Notes: a model not told the origin generated them from the letters alone. Numbered from the stretch's first letter, positions 22,416 to 34,434 are shown. The stretch is 64,000 nt of DNA from Rhizopus arrhizus (GCA_024220505.1 JAKZZE010000001.1:372001-436000), one strand, 5' to 3'. Made by a program: numbers and translations.

Positions 22416-24043
22416 TTACATATAAGTGAAAGCAGCCCAAGCCAATATACCTGTAACTACAATATCCACCATCTGTGCTACGATATAGAGCGTTACAAGT
22501 TTGCCTAAACTTCGAATATTTTGCTTCATTTCATTCAATTGCAATCCCATGCCGATGCTGACAAAGGACAAGGTAGAAAACCATTCGGACACGTAAAAAC
22601 AAAAGTTATTTACGAGTGAACGAGAATCTGAGTCGCTGTTGATAGTTGTATTAAACAGTACGGCCGTAACAATAAATCCAAGCACAAACTTGGGGAACCG
22701 TTTCCAGAGTAACACATATGCCTTTTCTTTTGGCTTTTGTGATCCGCAACTGTTATTAGGGCGCTTGACAGTAGGCGTTTGACTATCTTCTAATGAAACA
22801 TCGTCTAAATCTTCATTCCTTCGAAGTAATTCTTCTTCAAGTTTATAAGCTGTCTGCAATTCATATCGAGACCATGCCCAGGCCATCAGGACAGAAAGTG
22901 GGCCAATCAAGATATTTTGCATCATCTTTACGACAGCAGATGTGTCGATTGCTTCCTTTTGCCCATAGATACTAGCAGCAGCAATCACAGCACCTGTAGA
23001 ATCAATACAGCCACCAAACCAGGCGCCACTGACCATAGCTGAGAATGCCAATCTTTTAGCCACATAAGGTAAAGCAATAATACTAGGGATAGTAAAAATG
23101 GAGATAATAGCGATTGGCATCTCTGTTTTGTGAGGTACCCCCATGCTTGAGCCCAAAGCAATAGCAGCTGATGAGCCACAGATAAAAGTGGCTCCAGACA
23201 TGATAATTGCTGTTTGGTTATCAATCTTGAGTACTTTCCATCCAAAATAAGCAATAGCCATAAATAAAGTAGGGGTATCAATCCAGCTTACAAACAAAGC
23301 ACGAGGTGCAAGTGGTCTCAAAACACTAATATCAATACAAAGAAGGACCAAGCTGATGGCAATATATAACTCAGTTTGTTGGGCTACCTTGAGCCAGGGT
23401 GGTAAAGCATTTGATTTAGTATAAAAAGGTAAACAGTTTCGGAGAAAACAGCCAAATATGATGGCCCAAATAGAGTCACCAATACTAGCTTTGTGAAGTA
23501 TTACTACAAATAATGTTATTAGCGTTGAAAAAAAGGTGTATGCAAATCGATTTTTTTGTTACCATTGTTAGCAAGCACTTTACTGATAAGTGCTACAAAG
23601 AAAATGGCTGTATATCCAATAGGAAATCTTTTCCAATTATTTACATTTGTAAAAGCCATAGATAACCACAATAAGGTGCCCATCATTACGCTGATCACTA
23701 TGAGCCCATAATTTTCGGGTGCGGCAAAGGTAGAAAAAGGGTTTTTTTCCCAGGATAAAAAATGAGGAGAGGGTATGTTATGTTTCACTGCGGAAGTGAT
23801 ACATCCAAAGAAAATGAGGCCTATCCAACAAGACCACCATTCTTCAGAATTCCACCAAAGCAGCCATGATTTGTAATTGGCTTTTTTCTCACTAGCAGAG
23901 TTTTTTTTTCTTAATGATCCGCTATCTGATATAGTGATTGATTGAGAGTGAATAGAACATTCATTTTGTTGGGCCTTTGTCCGTTGAGTACTGGTGCTTA
24001 TATCATCTGGATACCTATGCAGTTCTATTTCTAAGCTAGGCAT
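22416..24043 (-). CDS. YeiH/UPF0324-family integral membrane protein, 522 aa
   Basis: Exons are 24043-23563 and 23503-22416, joined by a 59-nt intron that splices LANN to VILHKASIGDSIWA. A hydrophilic N-terminal 60 residues precede about ten predicted membrane helices (for example SCWIGLIFFGCITSAV and YGLIVISVMMGTLLWLSMAF). Core motifs of the UPF0324 (YeiH, putative sulfate exporter) family are present: IIMSGATFICGSSAAIAL, WFGGCIDSTGAVIAAASIYG, FPKFVLGFIVTAVLF and LSFVSIGMGLQL. A charged loop of about 45 residues is inserted between the two halves (RRNEDLDD to KPKEKAY), unlike compact bacterial members. The substrate is not established. The family is chiefly bacterial, so ancient transfer is possible, but the intron and codon use look native. 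Confidence 0.82.
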
Positions 24044-25282
24044 TTCAACAGTGTTGGCTTTTTTTTTTAAAAAAAAAGACTGAAAGAAAGCAAGAAAAAG
24101 AAAAGAAGGAACAGCACAAAAATAGAATAAACGGAGGTCGAATTGTGGACACTAACATTTGGTAATTGTTTGTCTTTTTGATATGTGCAACTTACACCAT
24201 GTTGCGTAATATACAAGTGTAACATAACAGCTGGTTGTTTTCGCACGAATATTTTACATTAACACTTTTTCTAAAGAAGCTATTTGAGTGTGCTTTGTAC
24301 ACTTTTCTCTTGGTTTAAAGAAAGACAAGTTCACATGTAAAAGGCACGTGTAAACAATATTTATATAATTTGCCTGGAATTGAGCGTAAAATCTAAAGAG
24401 TCAGAGGTAAATAACTTATTTTGAAGGCTTTGATAATGATAGCAGTAAATCAGTTGATAGGAACTTAATATGTTTAATAAATAGAAGCATGATAATAAGA
24501 GATACTCACTAGTACAGCTTTATATGAAAAATACAGATGTAGTGAGTTACGATGAAAGAGTAGACTTTTCTTCCTTTCTTATCTATTTTTCGTTTTCGTT
24601 GAAGCTCATTAGTACTTCCTATTTTTAATACGATATAGTGATATGGTGTTTATTATTTTATTTACAAAATAGTACATAACGGATAATAGACTGTTGTAGT
24701 CATCATAAGTCATCACCATAGACTGTTCAGTTTGATTTTTATTAGTCTTACTCGCAAATAAACAAAGCTTTTCCAAATCGTATCTTTAGATTAATGGTTT
24801 ATTGCTTGGTATTCTTATCTTGTGGTACCTTTGCATTACAAGAATAAATAATAAATGGCAGCAAAACGCAACTATAGCGTACAAAAATGAAACGAATGAA
24901 TTTACCAGGGCTTGTGAATAGAACTGGTAGCAAAGCATTAACGAAGTCATATAGTCAAAAATGCATTGAAATAAATATGTAATAGGAGAGATAGTATAGA
25001 TATTATCTCAACTTATAATATATGATTCTGGGACCTACAACTCAACAAGGCTTACATGAAAAGCTCAGAATAATCACTTGTGATCAAAGAATTACAACCA
25101 GAACTTGTTTAAAGTTGATTTGCTTTCGGCATTACTCTTTACCGGTAATCTGCTGTGAGATTTTTAAAATTTATCAGCCGCCATTTCGACCCGGACATTT
25201 GACGAGCTACTGACTGTCTCTTGGAAAGGTCTTGAATACCAAAAATTGGCCAAAGCAAGAGATCCTTCCTTTTGTGCTTAAC
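24044..25282. other. Intergenic region, divergent promoters
   Basis: About 1.2 kb between the YeiH-like gene (-) and uS19 (+). AT-rich throughout. An open frame at 25022-25213 has no recognisable features. The distal part must hold the ribosomal protein promoter. No repeat or RNA gene seen. Confidence 0.45.
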
Positions 25283-26053
25283 ATGGTATGATGATATGAT
25301 GGTTGGGAAAAGTTTGAACTATAAAAGAGGAGGAACTCGATAATAGATTGAAGGAAAAAGAAAATGAATGGATTGATGCTTTTTAAAGGATGGAAAAGGA
25401 TTTGTAAAATAATACATGTATAAATATATAGTGGATACACCAAACTCAACTTGACAATTTCAACTTTTCCTTTAATTTGCTATTATTGAACGCCTAAACT
25501 CTTAAGCTTTTCTCTTCCAAACTATTTAAGTATTCCAGAAAGGTACTAAGTATGTTTTTAAATAGGCTGACGAACAAACCGCCCCCAGAAAGAGAACTTT
25601 CCGTAAGTTTACCTACCGTGGTGTTGAACTTGACCAACTCTTGGATATGTCTTCTGAACAGGTAAAGAAAGGGAGAGAAAAAGAGAGACATATTTTACTA
25701 ATATTTCGAAGTTCATGGAACTCGTTCACTGTCGTGCTCGTAGAAGATTCCAACGTGGTCTCAAGCGTAAGCCTATGGGTCTTATCAAGAAGCTCCGTGC
25801 TGCCAAGAAGGCTGCCACCCCCGGTGAAAGACCTGACGTTGTCAAGACTCATCTCCGTGACATGATCATTGTCCCTGAAATGATTGGTTCCGTTGTTGGT
25901 ATCTATAACGGTAAGACTTTCAACCAAGTTGAAATCAAGCCTGAAATGACTGGTCACTACCTTGGTGAATTCTCCATCACCTACAAGCCCGTTAAGCACG
26001 GTCGTCCCGGTATTGGTGCCACTCACTCTTCCAAGTTTGTTCCTCTTAAATAA
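25283..26053 (+). CDS. RPS15: 40S ribosomal protein uS19 (RPS15), 146 aa
   Basis: Component of the small ribosomal subunit head. Exon 2 (25566-25661) reads [19 protein letters not shown] and ends DMSSEQ. Exon 3 (25712-26053) begins [17 protein letters not shown] and ends [10 protein letters not shown]. No Met lies in frame in exon 2, so the start must be in an upstream exon. The best candidate is the ATG at 25283, immediately followed by a GTATGA donor, leaving a first coding exon of just the start codon and a 280-nt intron. This is much longer than other introns in the window, a pattern common in ribosomal protein genes. Identity is certain; the position of the ATG is inferred. Confidence 0.92.
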
Positions 26054-26162
26054 ACAAATTGCTTGTATGTTTTGCAATTTAAATACTATATTTTATTATT
26101 TATATATTTATACGTAAGAAGCAAAGTGCGATAGAGAGAGTGTAGTAAATGAAATTTCAATT

Positions 26163-27336
26163 TTACAGCATTTGCAAATGTATTTTTTGCTTAGCTCTCT
26201 CGTCGTCGTCAATCCAGCCTTTAATCACATCATAAATTTGATTTTGAGTACTTTTAATTGAATCAGAGACCGTAGCAGAGGGGAAAAAGTCCTGAAAAGA
26301 AAGAATTATTATTTTTTTTTAAAAAAAAAAAAATAGCTAAAATGTATAGCTTACCCAGTGATGTACTGACTGTGGTAAAATGGCATAATGAGCATCTTCT
26401 TTCCAATCCTTTCGATCAGGGGCATCATCACTTTGGACGCTCAAAGTTCTCCAGGGATCCCATTCACCATCGACCCAAAAGACACGGTTCATACTTGCGT
26501 ACCAACCTTCATACTCATGATTGATTTGATGCCACTTTGGGATCTTTGGCACGTCGTGTTCACCAAACGTAAGGGGGCATTGATGCTGATACCAATTTGG
26601 GTTGAGTTTGCGAGAAACAATAGTAGGACGCCAAATGGGAGCTCCTGTTTGCCAGTAAGCATATTCAGTACATACTTGCCAGAGCCAGACTCGAGATTCA
26701 TCTCCTGTTTCGGTAAACATCTCATTTCGAGGATCGTGAGTGTCAAAGCATTGGTTTATGGTTTCATCTTCTCTACATGCAGCTTTGGTAAGATTCTTGA
26801 TATAACCTCCATAAGCATCAACATATTCTTGAACCGTCGTCAATCCTTCAAATACAGAGCAAAAATTTTCTTCAAAAGGGTTGGATTTAGGTGTCATAGC
26901 TTGCCAATAGCCTAAGGGAGAGGACAATACTACAAGATTATACTTGTCAATAAACTCTTACTTTTTCCTAAAAAGACTTACATTCTGCAAAGTCGTCATC
27001 GTGCTTGAGATCTTCAACACCAAATCTTTTTTTCAAGTTAATTTTAGCTTGTTCGAATGGGCTGAATAAAATGTGGTCAACAAAGAGAACAACAGACTGG
27101 ATGGCATCAACACAGTGTTTGGGTGCAAATTTACGAATAGGTTCAAAGTACTCATAGAAATTATACTTCATTTGTACTGGAGCAGAAGAAGGAACAGCAG
27201 CAAATACAATATCAGGATATTTCAAACGCATCCAAGCAGCTAAATTGCCACTATAACTTCCTCCATACACAATGTATCTTGTTTCAGGTGCAGGTGGAAG
27301 GTCAATTTCAAAGTTGGGAATCTAACAACCTTTTTA

Positions 27337-27379
<43 letters not shown>

Positions 27380-27987
27380 AAGGAATTTTTACCTTTACAT
27401 AGCGAATAAAAGAAGCGATATCCTCAAGTGCTTGTGCTGTATTAAGCGTAGCAAGTTCTTTCGCGGTAAAGTTCTGTAAGCAATAAAAAGATGAACAAAT
27501 TGATCATAATTTTCCTTTTTAGTTATGTTTTACCGAACTGGGTAGAGATAAACCATAGAATCGATGTTCCATTACAATGATAATACCATTAAGACTTTTT
27601 GTAAGTTCAGCCATAAATGAATCGATGACCAAAAACGATCTTTGATCAGCAGCAGTTTCTCCAGCGTTATAGACTTTTATATTAAAAAGTTATTAGATAC
27701 ATAAACGAGATAACAAAGCACTTACTTAAGACAGGACCACCGGGTTGGTACCATTCTGTATTAGCCCAATAGCGATGTTTAAAAGTAGTGGAATTTTCCA
27801 AAAAGTGGTCAACAGGTTGATCATAAAAAAATGGACCATATTTCTCTGGAAGAGTATTGTTATTACTGCTGATAGCCAATGACTTAGATGCTATCTTTCT
27901 TCTAATACGTTCACCAGGAGCAAAGAAGCAAGAAGCCAGGTTAATCACACTGCCTAAAAGTAGCAGTATGAATATGTATTGTTTCAT
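26163..27987 (-). CDS. Serine carboxypeptidase S28 family (prolyl carboxypeptidase-like), 508 aa
   Basis: Secreted or vacuolar serine peptidase cleaving near proline. Exons are 27987-27726, 27673-27534, 27473-27393, 27321-26982, 26929-26355 and 26291-26163, all with consistent phase. A signal peptide is present (MKQYIFILLLLGSVINLASC). The mature part opens YGPFFYDQPVDHF, typical of S28. Oxyanion and catalytic regions: GGPVLIYNAGE, IVMEHRFYGLS, YGGSYSGNLAAW (nucleophile Ser), VDGEWDPW (Asp) and LPQSVHHW (His). The triad is complete. N-glycosylation sequons occur (NNNT, NST, NFT, NLT). Intron 3 contains a 40-nt homopolymer. Three relatives in animals are PRCP, DPP7 and PRSS16; the exact specificity cannot be read. 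Confidence 0.93.
27339..27378. repeat. Poly(T)40 (poly-A on the coding strand) inside an intron of the S28 peptidase
   Basis: Forty uninterrupted T residues fill most of the 71-nt intron between exons 3 and 4. On the transcribed strand this is poly(A), leaving only about 14 nt on one side and 17 nt on the other for splice signals. Length is likely inexact in the assembly. Confidence 0.85.
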
Positions 27988-30271
27988 CCAAGTTTTGAGT
28001 GTTAAAGAAGTGAAAGAAAGGAAGAAAGAGAGGATGCTACTAAAGTTTTTTTAAGTGTTACACGCTTTGATAGCACAATGTTGTTCATTTTTGAGACACG
28101 AAAAAATTAAAATTCAGACGCATCTGTTTTCTTTGAACCATCTCATTCCGTTATCGCAACCTTTTATTTCTCCAGACTGGTTTCCTTTATCGCCATATAA
28201 TTCAAGAAGCGCTTCTTACATTCAATTTACCCAAATCATCTTCATTTTCAAAAAAAAAATTCTTTTGTCCATTTTTCTGTGATTTCCATTGTTGTCTCTT
28301 AGTTTTTCCTAAAATTTTCCCTGTGTTAACCGATTAATGTTCTTTAATTTGTCAACAAAATGAGTTTATTCTTGTCATTTGCTTTTCTTATTTTTTATTT
28401 TATTCGTCATTCTTGATATTCTTCTTTAAATGTCTTTTGTACATAGCGTACATGCCTTTATGGTGCGTCTATTATCACAAACTTTTGCTTCGCACTCGGC
28501 TCTACAAGTATGTCCACTCCATATTTGTCCTTCTTTTTTTTTTTTGTTTATTTGTTTTCTTTTCATGATATTTTTTATGTGACAATAAACAGTCTTTGTT
28601 CTTTCTACTCCTTTCAACCGATCTATTCGACGAAATTTAAATTCTCCATACCGTGTATCGCCTACAACCTTATGTTTTAAACATTTTGCTTATATTCACA
28701 TACCTCTAGTCACTGCAACTGTATCTTCTTTTATGATCACTTTGTATCTTTAATGGAAGGACAACAAGTAAAAATAAAAAAAGCCTATGAGCTTGCTGAT
28801 TGGTAACATTATAACGTAAGACAAGTAGAGAGAATTTACTGTTGCTCCTTACAACACAAAATGAGCCTATTTAGTGTATACATAAAAAATACAAGGAGCA
28901 GATGATATAATAGGTTCTTGTTCTTCCTATCATGTCTTTAACGTTTTCCTTCAGTTTACTCTGATGACCTAAGCTCTGATTAATACAATATAGAAAGAGT
29001 ACATGATTGAGTATACCATCAAAAATAACAGTCCTTCTCCAAACACGAATCAAAGATCTCGTAGACACCAAAGGTATACAAAAAGCAACCTATAATGAGC
29101 CATGTGATTTCTTTTCTGTTTTAAAATACAAACTGGGGATTTATTGCACAGCTTTTTATCAATCGTCTAATTGAAAACAGCATTCACAAATGACAAATAC
29201 TGCTTGCTGGGTATTTGATTAGACCATATTTCAGCTTCTAAAATTCTTAGTAAGGCATATATAGTCCTTTCTACCATGTAATATTGGGTTAAAAAGATGT
29301 TAACGATTATATTAAAACAGCATTTGAACAAATACAACTGTATTCAATACTTTGCTACTTTTTTGACTAGATTGTCAAAGTGATGCTAATTTTGAGTACG
29401 CTAAAGCATTGAGAAAATCAATGATTCCGTTCATCTTTCATTTATTCGTTAAGAAATGTTTATTAATATATAATACAAGTGTTGGAGGACTATGTTACTA
29501 TGCTTGTAATATGAAGTCTACATAATGTCTATCTCGCTACATTCTAATTTTCTGCCATCATTCTGACGTTGCCTCAATTAAACCTTCTAAAATATCCATC
29601 TTAACATAGCCATATTTTGAAAGAGAAAAGAGCATATTGTTTTAAAGATAACAAGTATCTAAATTCAGGGATAATTGAACGCATCTTATTCAAAATAGAG
29701 AGCTTTTCCCAATTTTAGATTGTTGACAACTACTCCAAATCTGAATAATATCACCAATTCTAATATTATGAAAAGTATCAGCACAAAAACATTTAAAATA
29801 AAAGAAATACTTGATTTATTTGCTATACAAATACATGTTAAAATGTATTACTGCTGATCACATAAAAAAAGAAGAATGAACGTGATTTAGGCAGCTGTAT
29901 TTAAAACTATTATTATTCAATAAAGCAAGATCATTATAGGCCTTATTATTATCAATTCGAAAAAAAATAAGAGAAATATTATGCTATTTGTAGTCTTTTT
30001 TTTTTAAAATAAAACTATAATTGTTTTTAAGCTATTGCATGGTAATACCTAATTCTTCTGACAAGCGGCGATCAAAAGCAGGATTCGATCTACTTGTACA
30101 CCTAAACCCATTGTTCTTATTTTTGTCATTACAGACACAAGTGAATGAGAAAGGCACATTAACATCAGTTTTGATGTCAGTCGTTGCATATGTAAAATTA
30201 ATCCAGGCTATGAGGTCATTCTGTCTTTTTTTCTTCCTTTTCTTTTTTTTTTTTTTTTGTCTCTCTTTAAA
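27988..30271. other. Long AT-rich intergenic region
   Basis: About 2.3 kb between divergent S28 peptidase and DUF4112-like genes. Apart from a Cys-rich frame near 28426-28740 on the minus strand, I see no gene-like sequence, tandem repeat or structured RNA. A 17-nt T run at 30243-30258 precedes the DUF4112-like start codon. Confidence 0.45.
28426..28740 (-). other. Possible relic of a zinc-binding (FLYWCH-like) coding region
   Basis: Minus-strand frames give VIIKEDTVAVTR, then GDTRYGEFKFRRIDRLKGVE, then GQIWSGHTCRAECEAKV and CTLCTKDI before a stop at 28426. The spacing of aromatic and Cys residues vaguely recalls FLYWCH-type zinc fingers found in transposase-derived proteins. The pieces are in different frames with no convincing splice sites. 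A weak call, more likely a relic than a gene. Confidence 0.2.
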
Positions 30272-30823
30272 ATGAGCTTATGGAGAAGAAAAGTACCCGT
30301 GCAATGTGAAGTTCAATTATCAGAAAGGGATGCAGAGATATTAGAAATATATACACGCCGAGCAAAGAAGTTTGATGAACTGTTTAAAGTTTGCTGTTGT
30401 TGGATCGGATATGATGTGCTACTAGAGTTCATACCTATTGTTGGTAAAGTCATTTCATTAATGTTTGCTTTATCTCTATACAATTTAGCATGTAAAGCTG
30501 AATTACCAAGGATGATCAAGAAAAGAATGTTGTATCATATTACTGTTGATTTTTTGGTATAAATTTAGAGTGTATATTAATATATGCATATTTAACCGAA
30601 TACATATTAGCTTGGACTGATACCTATTTTAGGCATATTATTAGATATGCTTTATGGAGCTCACAGTAAAAATGCAAGAATACTACGAAAATTCTTGTAT
30701 GAACGAGAAAGACAAAATAATCTTAAAGAAGCTCAAGAAATGGCATTAAACGTGACAAAGAATGTCAAACCCACATTATCAGAGCCTACAATCGCCCTTT
30801 TCCAGCGGGACCAAGCACGGTAA
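30272..30823 (+). CDS. DUF4112-like small membrane protein, 165 aa
   Basis: Exons are 30272-30556 and 30611-30823, with a 54-nt intron falling between two similar hydrophobic segments. The first half ends IGYDVLLEFIPIVGKVISLMFALSLY; the second begins LGLIPILGILLDMLYGAHSKNARIL. The paired IP(I/V)xG motifs around two hydrophobic helices and the following RKFLYERERQN helix are typical of DUF4112 proteins, whose function is unknown. A donor-like GGTAAC at the stop codon leaves open an extra 3' exon, so the C-terminus is provisional. ATG at 30272 is preferred over the TTG-initiated extension. Confidence 0.75.
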
Positions 30824-31037
30824 CCAAAAAGAAAAGCTCTTATACGGTAGATCAAGTGTCTATATCAGGTTAAACACCTTTTTATTTTTCACTTCTTGTA
30901 ATAAATTAATGCTGACTGGTAAACAAAGAAAACTAAATTTGTCCTACTTTCATTAATTTCGGAGCAAAAGCCACGCTCAAGTGCATGAGGTATATCACTT
31001 TTTCTTTTCTCTTTCAACTTTTTTTTTTTCCACAAAA

Positions 31038-31413
31038 ATGCTCTGTAAGTCCATATCTCAAAACAAAAGAAGAAGTCTATAACAATAACATCCCTCAATA
31101 TTAGCCAATTCAGAGAAGGAGATTAACGGCGCAATTGCAACTAATCAGCAGCAAGTTAATAATACTGGAAATGAAGATGAGCTAAACAAAGCAAATACTC
31201 CAACCACTCCTGTAAATGTTAATGACAATAAGGAAATCTCTGAGGACAATGCAACAACGGCAGTTACAGCAACAACAGCAACAGCAACAACAGAGGCTTC
31301 ATCAGTCAACACCCCAAACCCTTTAAATCAGCAACTTGCTGCAACCCCTATAAATCAGTCACCTACCGCAACTGAAGTTCCTACAAGTCAACAATCAACT
31401 GTAATTCCAGAGC

Positions 31414-31450
<37 letters not shown>

Positions 31451-32441
31451 GCAGCAGCAGCAGCAACAACAGCCTCCTAGAAATGAGGCACTACTTTCAA
31501 AAATAGCACAAAAGAAAGATATTTTTAAACGTTTGAATGAAGAATTATATTACTTGAGACACTATAATAATGAGCTTGCAGAGAAAGAGAAAGTGACACA
31601 GGAAAGGATGATATCACGACAAAAGGACCAGCAGCAATTATTGAATAACTATAATGAGCACATTCGATCCAGAAGAGCCACAGAAGACGATACGACAACG
31701 ATTCGCGCCAAGCTCTTGGAACTTAAAGCGATGATTAAAAATCTTAGCGTCGAATTAACTAATCAGTGTGACGCGAAAATAGCTACGGGTGCCATCAGTT
31801 CTTTCTGGATTAACCTGAACGAAGCGATCGCCAAACTTGGTAATCCTATTCCCAAGAAACGGTTGACGATGCTGACTGAAAAATTCCTCATGGACGTTTT
31901 GGTTCAAAGTATGAATTATAATACCTTTCCTGGATTGAAAATAGCTCAGCCTTATACCCAGCTGCAAATGTGGTTTGATAAATACGATCCAGAATTTTGT
32001 ACTAGATTAAGACAGGAAGTGGCTAAGGTTGTCGTGGCTGGAAATACGTCGAGTCCAGATATACATGCTGAGACAACCAAGTTTAGCAAGAGAATGTACA
32101 ATTCATTATATTCGTCTTTACTCAAAGCATATCCATTCATGGAAAAGCATGATACTCAAGAGCAGGATCCTAACAAGAGATATTCAACTATGATTAGTCG
32201 CATGGTCGAGCAGGCCACCTATATTGGCTATGCAATACGAGGACAGGAGGTTGAAATTGCAGCAGCAGCTGTAGGTGAAGGCACAGAACCGCTTGACTTG
32301 AAAACAATGAATGATGATGATGGACAAACCTCTGGAATTATCCAATTTTGTGTTTGTCCTCCTTTTGTTGTCTATGGTTCTCGCATAGAAATACTAGAGA
32401 AAGCCCGTGTTTTATGTTCTCCTTTACCTCATAAGTCATAA
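31038..32441 (+). CDS. Poly-Q/Asn/Thr-rich protein with coiled coil and helical C-terminal domain, function unknown, 447 aa
   Basis: I do not recognise this family. The frame through 31105-32441 has no upstream Met before an in-frame stop. A first exon ATGCTCT at 31038-31044, followed by a perfect GTAAGT donor and a 60-nt intron, restores MLSNSEKEI. Residues about 1-125 are rich in Asn, Thr, Ala and Gln and end in 20 consecutive Gln. A charged helical region follows (RLNEELYYLRHYNNELAEKEK, probable coiled coil). From about residue 240 a compact helical domain appears (AISSFWINLNEAIAKLG, KFLMDVLVQSMNY, MWFDKYDPEFC, MISRMVEQATYIGYAIRG). This could be a nuclear scaffold or regulatory protein, but I have no evidence for a role. 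Confidence 0.7.
31413..31472 (+). repeat. CAA/CAG repeat encoding 20 glutamines
   Basis: Pure Gln-codon array, mostly CAA at the 5' side and CAG at the 3' side, within the unknown protein above. Likely length-polymorphic. The switch from CAA to CAG suggests two expansion phases. Confidence 0.92.
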
Positions 32442-32474
32442 AAAAATCATGTTTTAAATGAATTTTTGTTTTCT

Positions 32475-34251
32475 TTATTTATTTGTACGTTCTCCTGATC
32501 CATAAAACTTTCTAATCGATCCTTTAAACTCATAAGGCAAAAGAGGTGGATCGCGAATTGTAAAAACCTTGTGAGCGTCAAGCTCTTTGGGTATCCATAT
32601 TCTAAATTTCGCATTTTCAAATAAGCCAGTCAGGGCAAGCCACCCGGCACCTGCAAAACTAAAATCAACAGAAGCATGTGACGAATGAATACCATTGACT
32701 CTTACAATCTCGTCCATGGCTTTCAGCGAGTTAATACGCAAGACTTTATCGTCTTTCACAAGTCGATTATGCCCCTTATATTCGAGAGCATAGGCAGGGG
32801 GTAATTTTTCTGTTCGAGTAATGTGTGGAGATAAAGGACTAAAAACAGTAAATAATACTGGATGGCTTGATTCCAAGAGATCAATTCGAAGAATAGGTTT
32901 CAGCAACAAGGATTTTCCTATAATTATTCATCATTTAGTCCTTCTCCTTTATAGATTTTTTCTTTATTTGTATTACCTGGCTCTAATTTAAAAGTAATAG
33001 GTAAGATCTCTTTCTGATTCACTACTTTCTTTTGATCATCAAATGATAGCTGGTGTATTAATTGCTGCTCATTAATTACACCCGGGGTATCAATCAAATA
33101 TCGTTCGCGTACTACAAAGCGTCGTTTTTCCCAAGTTTCTCTATTTTTGTCTGCTGACATGCCCAAGACGTGTAGGGGTATCTTGATTGTACCCATTGTT
33201 GTTCCAGGAATAGCAGAGCTTGTAATCATATATTTTGCTTTCAGTTGCTCCTTCAACCGACGTCCTTCTTCATCCAAAGAACCTCTGATTTGAGTCATAA
33301 ACTTGTTGACTAGAGCGGATTTACCTACATTGGTACATCCAACTAAATATATATCATCTGTTGGGCGTCTCTCCCTGTCTAATCGATGCATTAAACTTGT
33401 TACTCCCCATCCCTTTTTCGCGCTTATTAAGGTCACAGAAGCAACCTGCTTAGTGGGTAAGCCCAGGTTTTTGACATGTTGTACTATCCAGTCTCTAATA
33501 CGTTGTTCGTGCCGTCTGGAAGATTTGGGTAAAAGGTCAAACTTGTTGACAGCCAAATGGACTCGGGCCCCAAGGTTTTGAGCGAGCAGCTGAGGCAAGT
33601 GACCCAGCGAGCCAGGCAAATCAGTTATATCACACACAGCCACTACGAGAGGGTCCTGTTTGGTCTTTAAGAACTCAAGAGATCCATATTGTTGACTGGC
33701 CCTCAAAAACTCTGGTGAGCTTTCAGTCGTGCTTTTATGGTAATGATGTAATTCATGACAACGCTGACAAATGATACGTTTACTTAACGTCTGCTGCTTT
33801 ACTTGTTCTTCCTCTCGCTCTTTCTCTTTCATGTCGATTTCCGTGACAGTGCTACCCCCAAGCAAGGCACGACTCTCTTCGTCCAAATTGGCCATGATTC
33901 TCTCATACTCTTCGTCTGACAGTGTCTTTTTCTGCAGCTTTTTCTGTGGTTTCTTTTATTCTGCTTTTCTTCCTTCTTTCCAGTCAAGTAACCGGGCTGT
34001 GTGGGATCGTTAATTTGAAAAGGAGCGCCGCATCCAGGACAGTCGCCTGATGGCATTGTTGCTTCTGTTGTGTAGGTTCGAATGTTATGTTGAGGATAGA
34101 ATGATCGATTCTGGATCGAGATGTAAGGTCTAATTAAGGCAACAGAAAGTGCAGACTTGCATGTCTTTGAAGCTGATATCTTTAGTGTATTTACGGCCTG
34201 AACCCTGGAGTATAGGCGTAATAATGTTGTTCGATATAGTAACTTGGACAT
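32475..34251 (-). CDS. Circularly permuted GTPase, YqeH/NOA1 type, probably mitochondrial; one frame break
   Basis: Organellar ribosome-assembly GTPase. The start MSKLLYRTTLLRLYSRV at 34251 gives a basic targeting sequence. A zinc motif CPGCGAPFQINDPTQPGYL follows, later CQRCHELHH. G motifs come in permuted order: NKFDLL (G4), SAKKGWG (G5), VGCTNVGKSALVN (G1), SSAIPGTTMG (G2), DTPGV (G3). An intron at 32976-32918 joins KLEPG to KSLLLKPILRID. Between PGYLTGKKEEKQNK and LQKKTLSDEEYERI the frame shifts by one: an A run at about 33956-33959 (four A) would need five A to read through. Alternatively a 78-nt intron with a weak GTTACT donor would restore frame while deleting PGYL. I favour a base-calling or real one-base deletion, since PGYL is conserved. 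Confidence 0.82.
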
Positions 34252-34434
34252 TTTGTTAAGAGATCTAAGAGATCTGGAAATTTTTTTTTTTCTTTTTGTC
34301 AAGTGAATGCGGAGGTTATATAATATGGAGAAAAATGATTTTCCGAGATTTGCTTTTTATGCTACAAGCGAGAAAAGTGTTTACTTTTTATTTTCTAATA
34401 AAGATTTTGCTTTTAATCAAGTGAACTCAAATGA

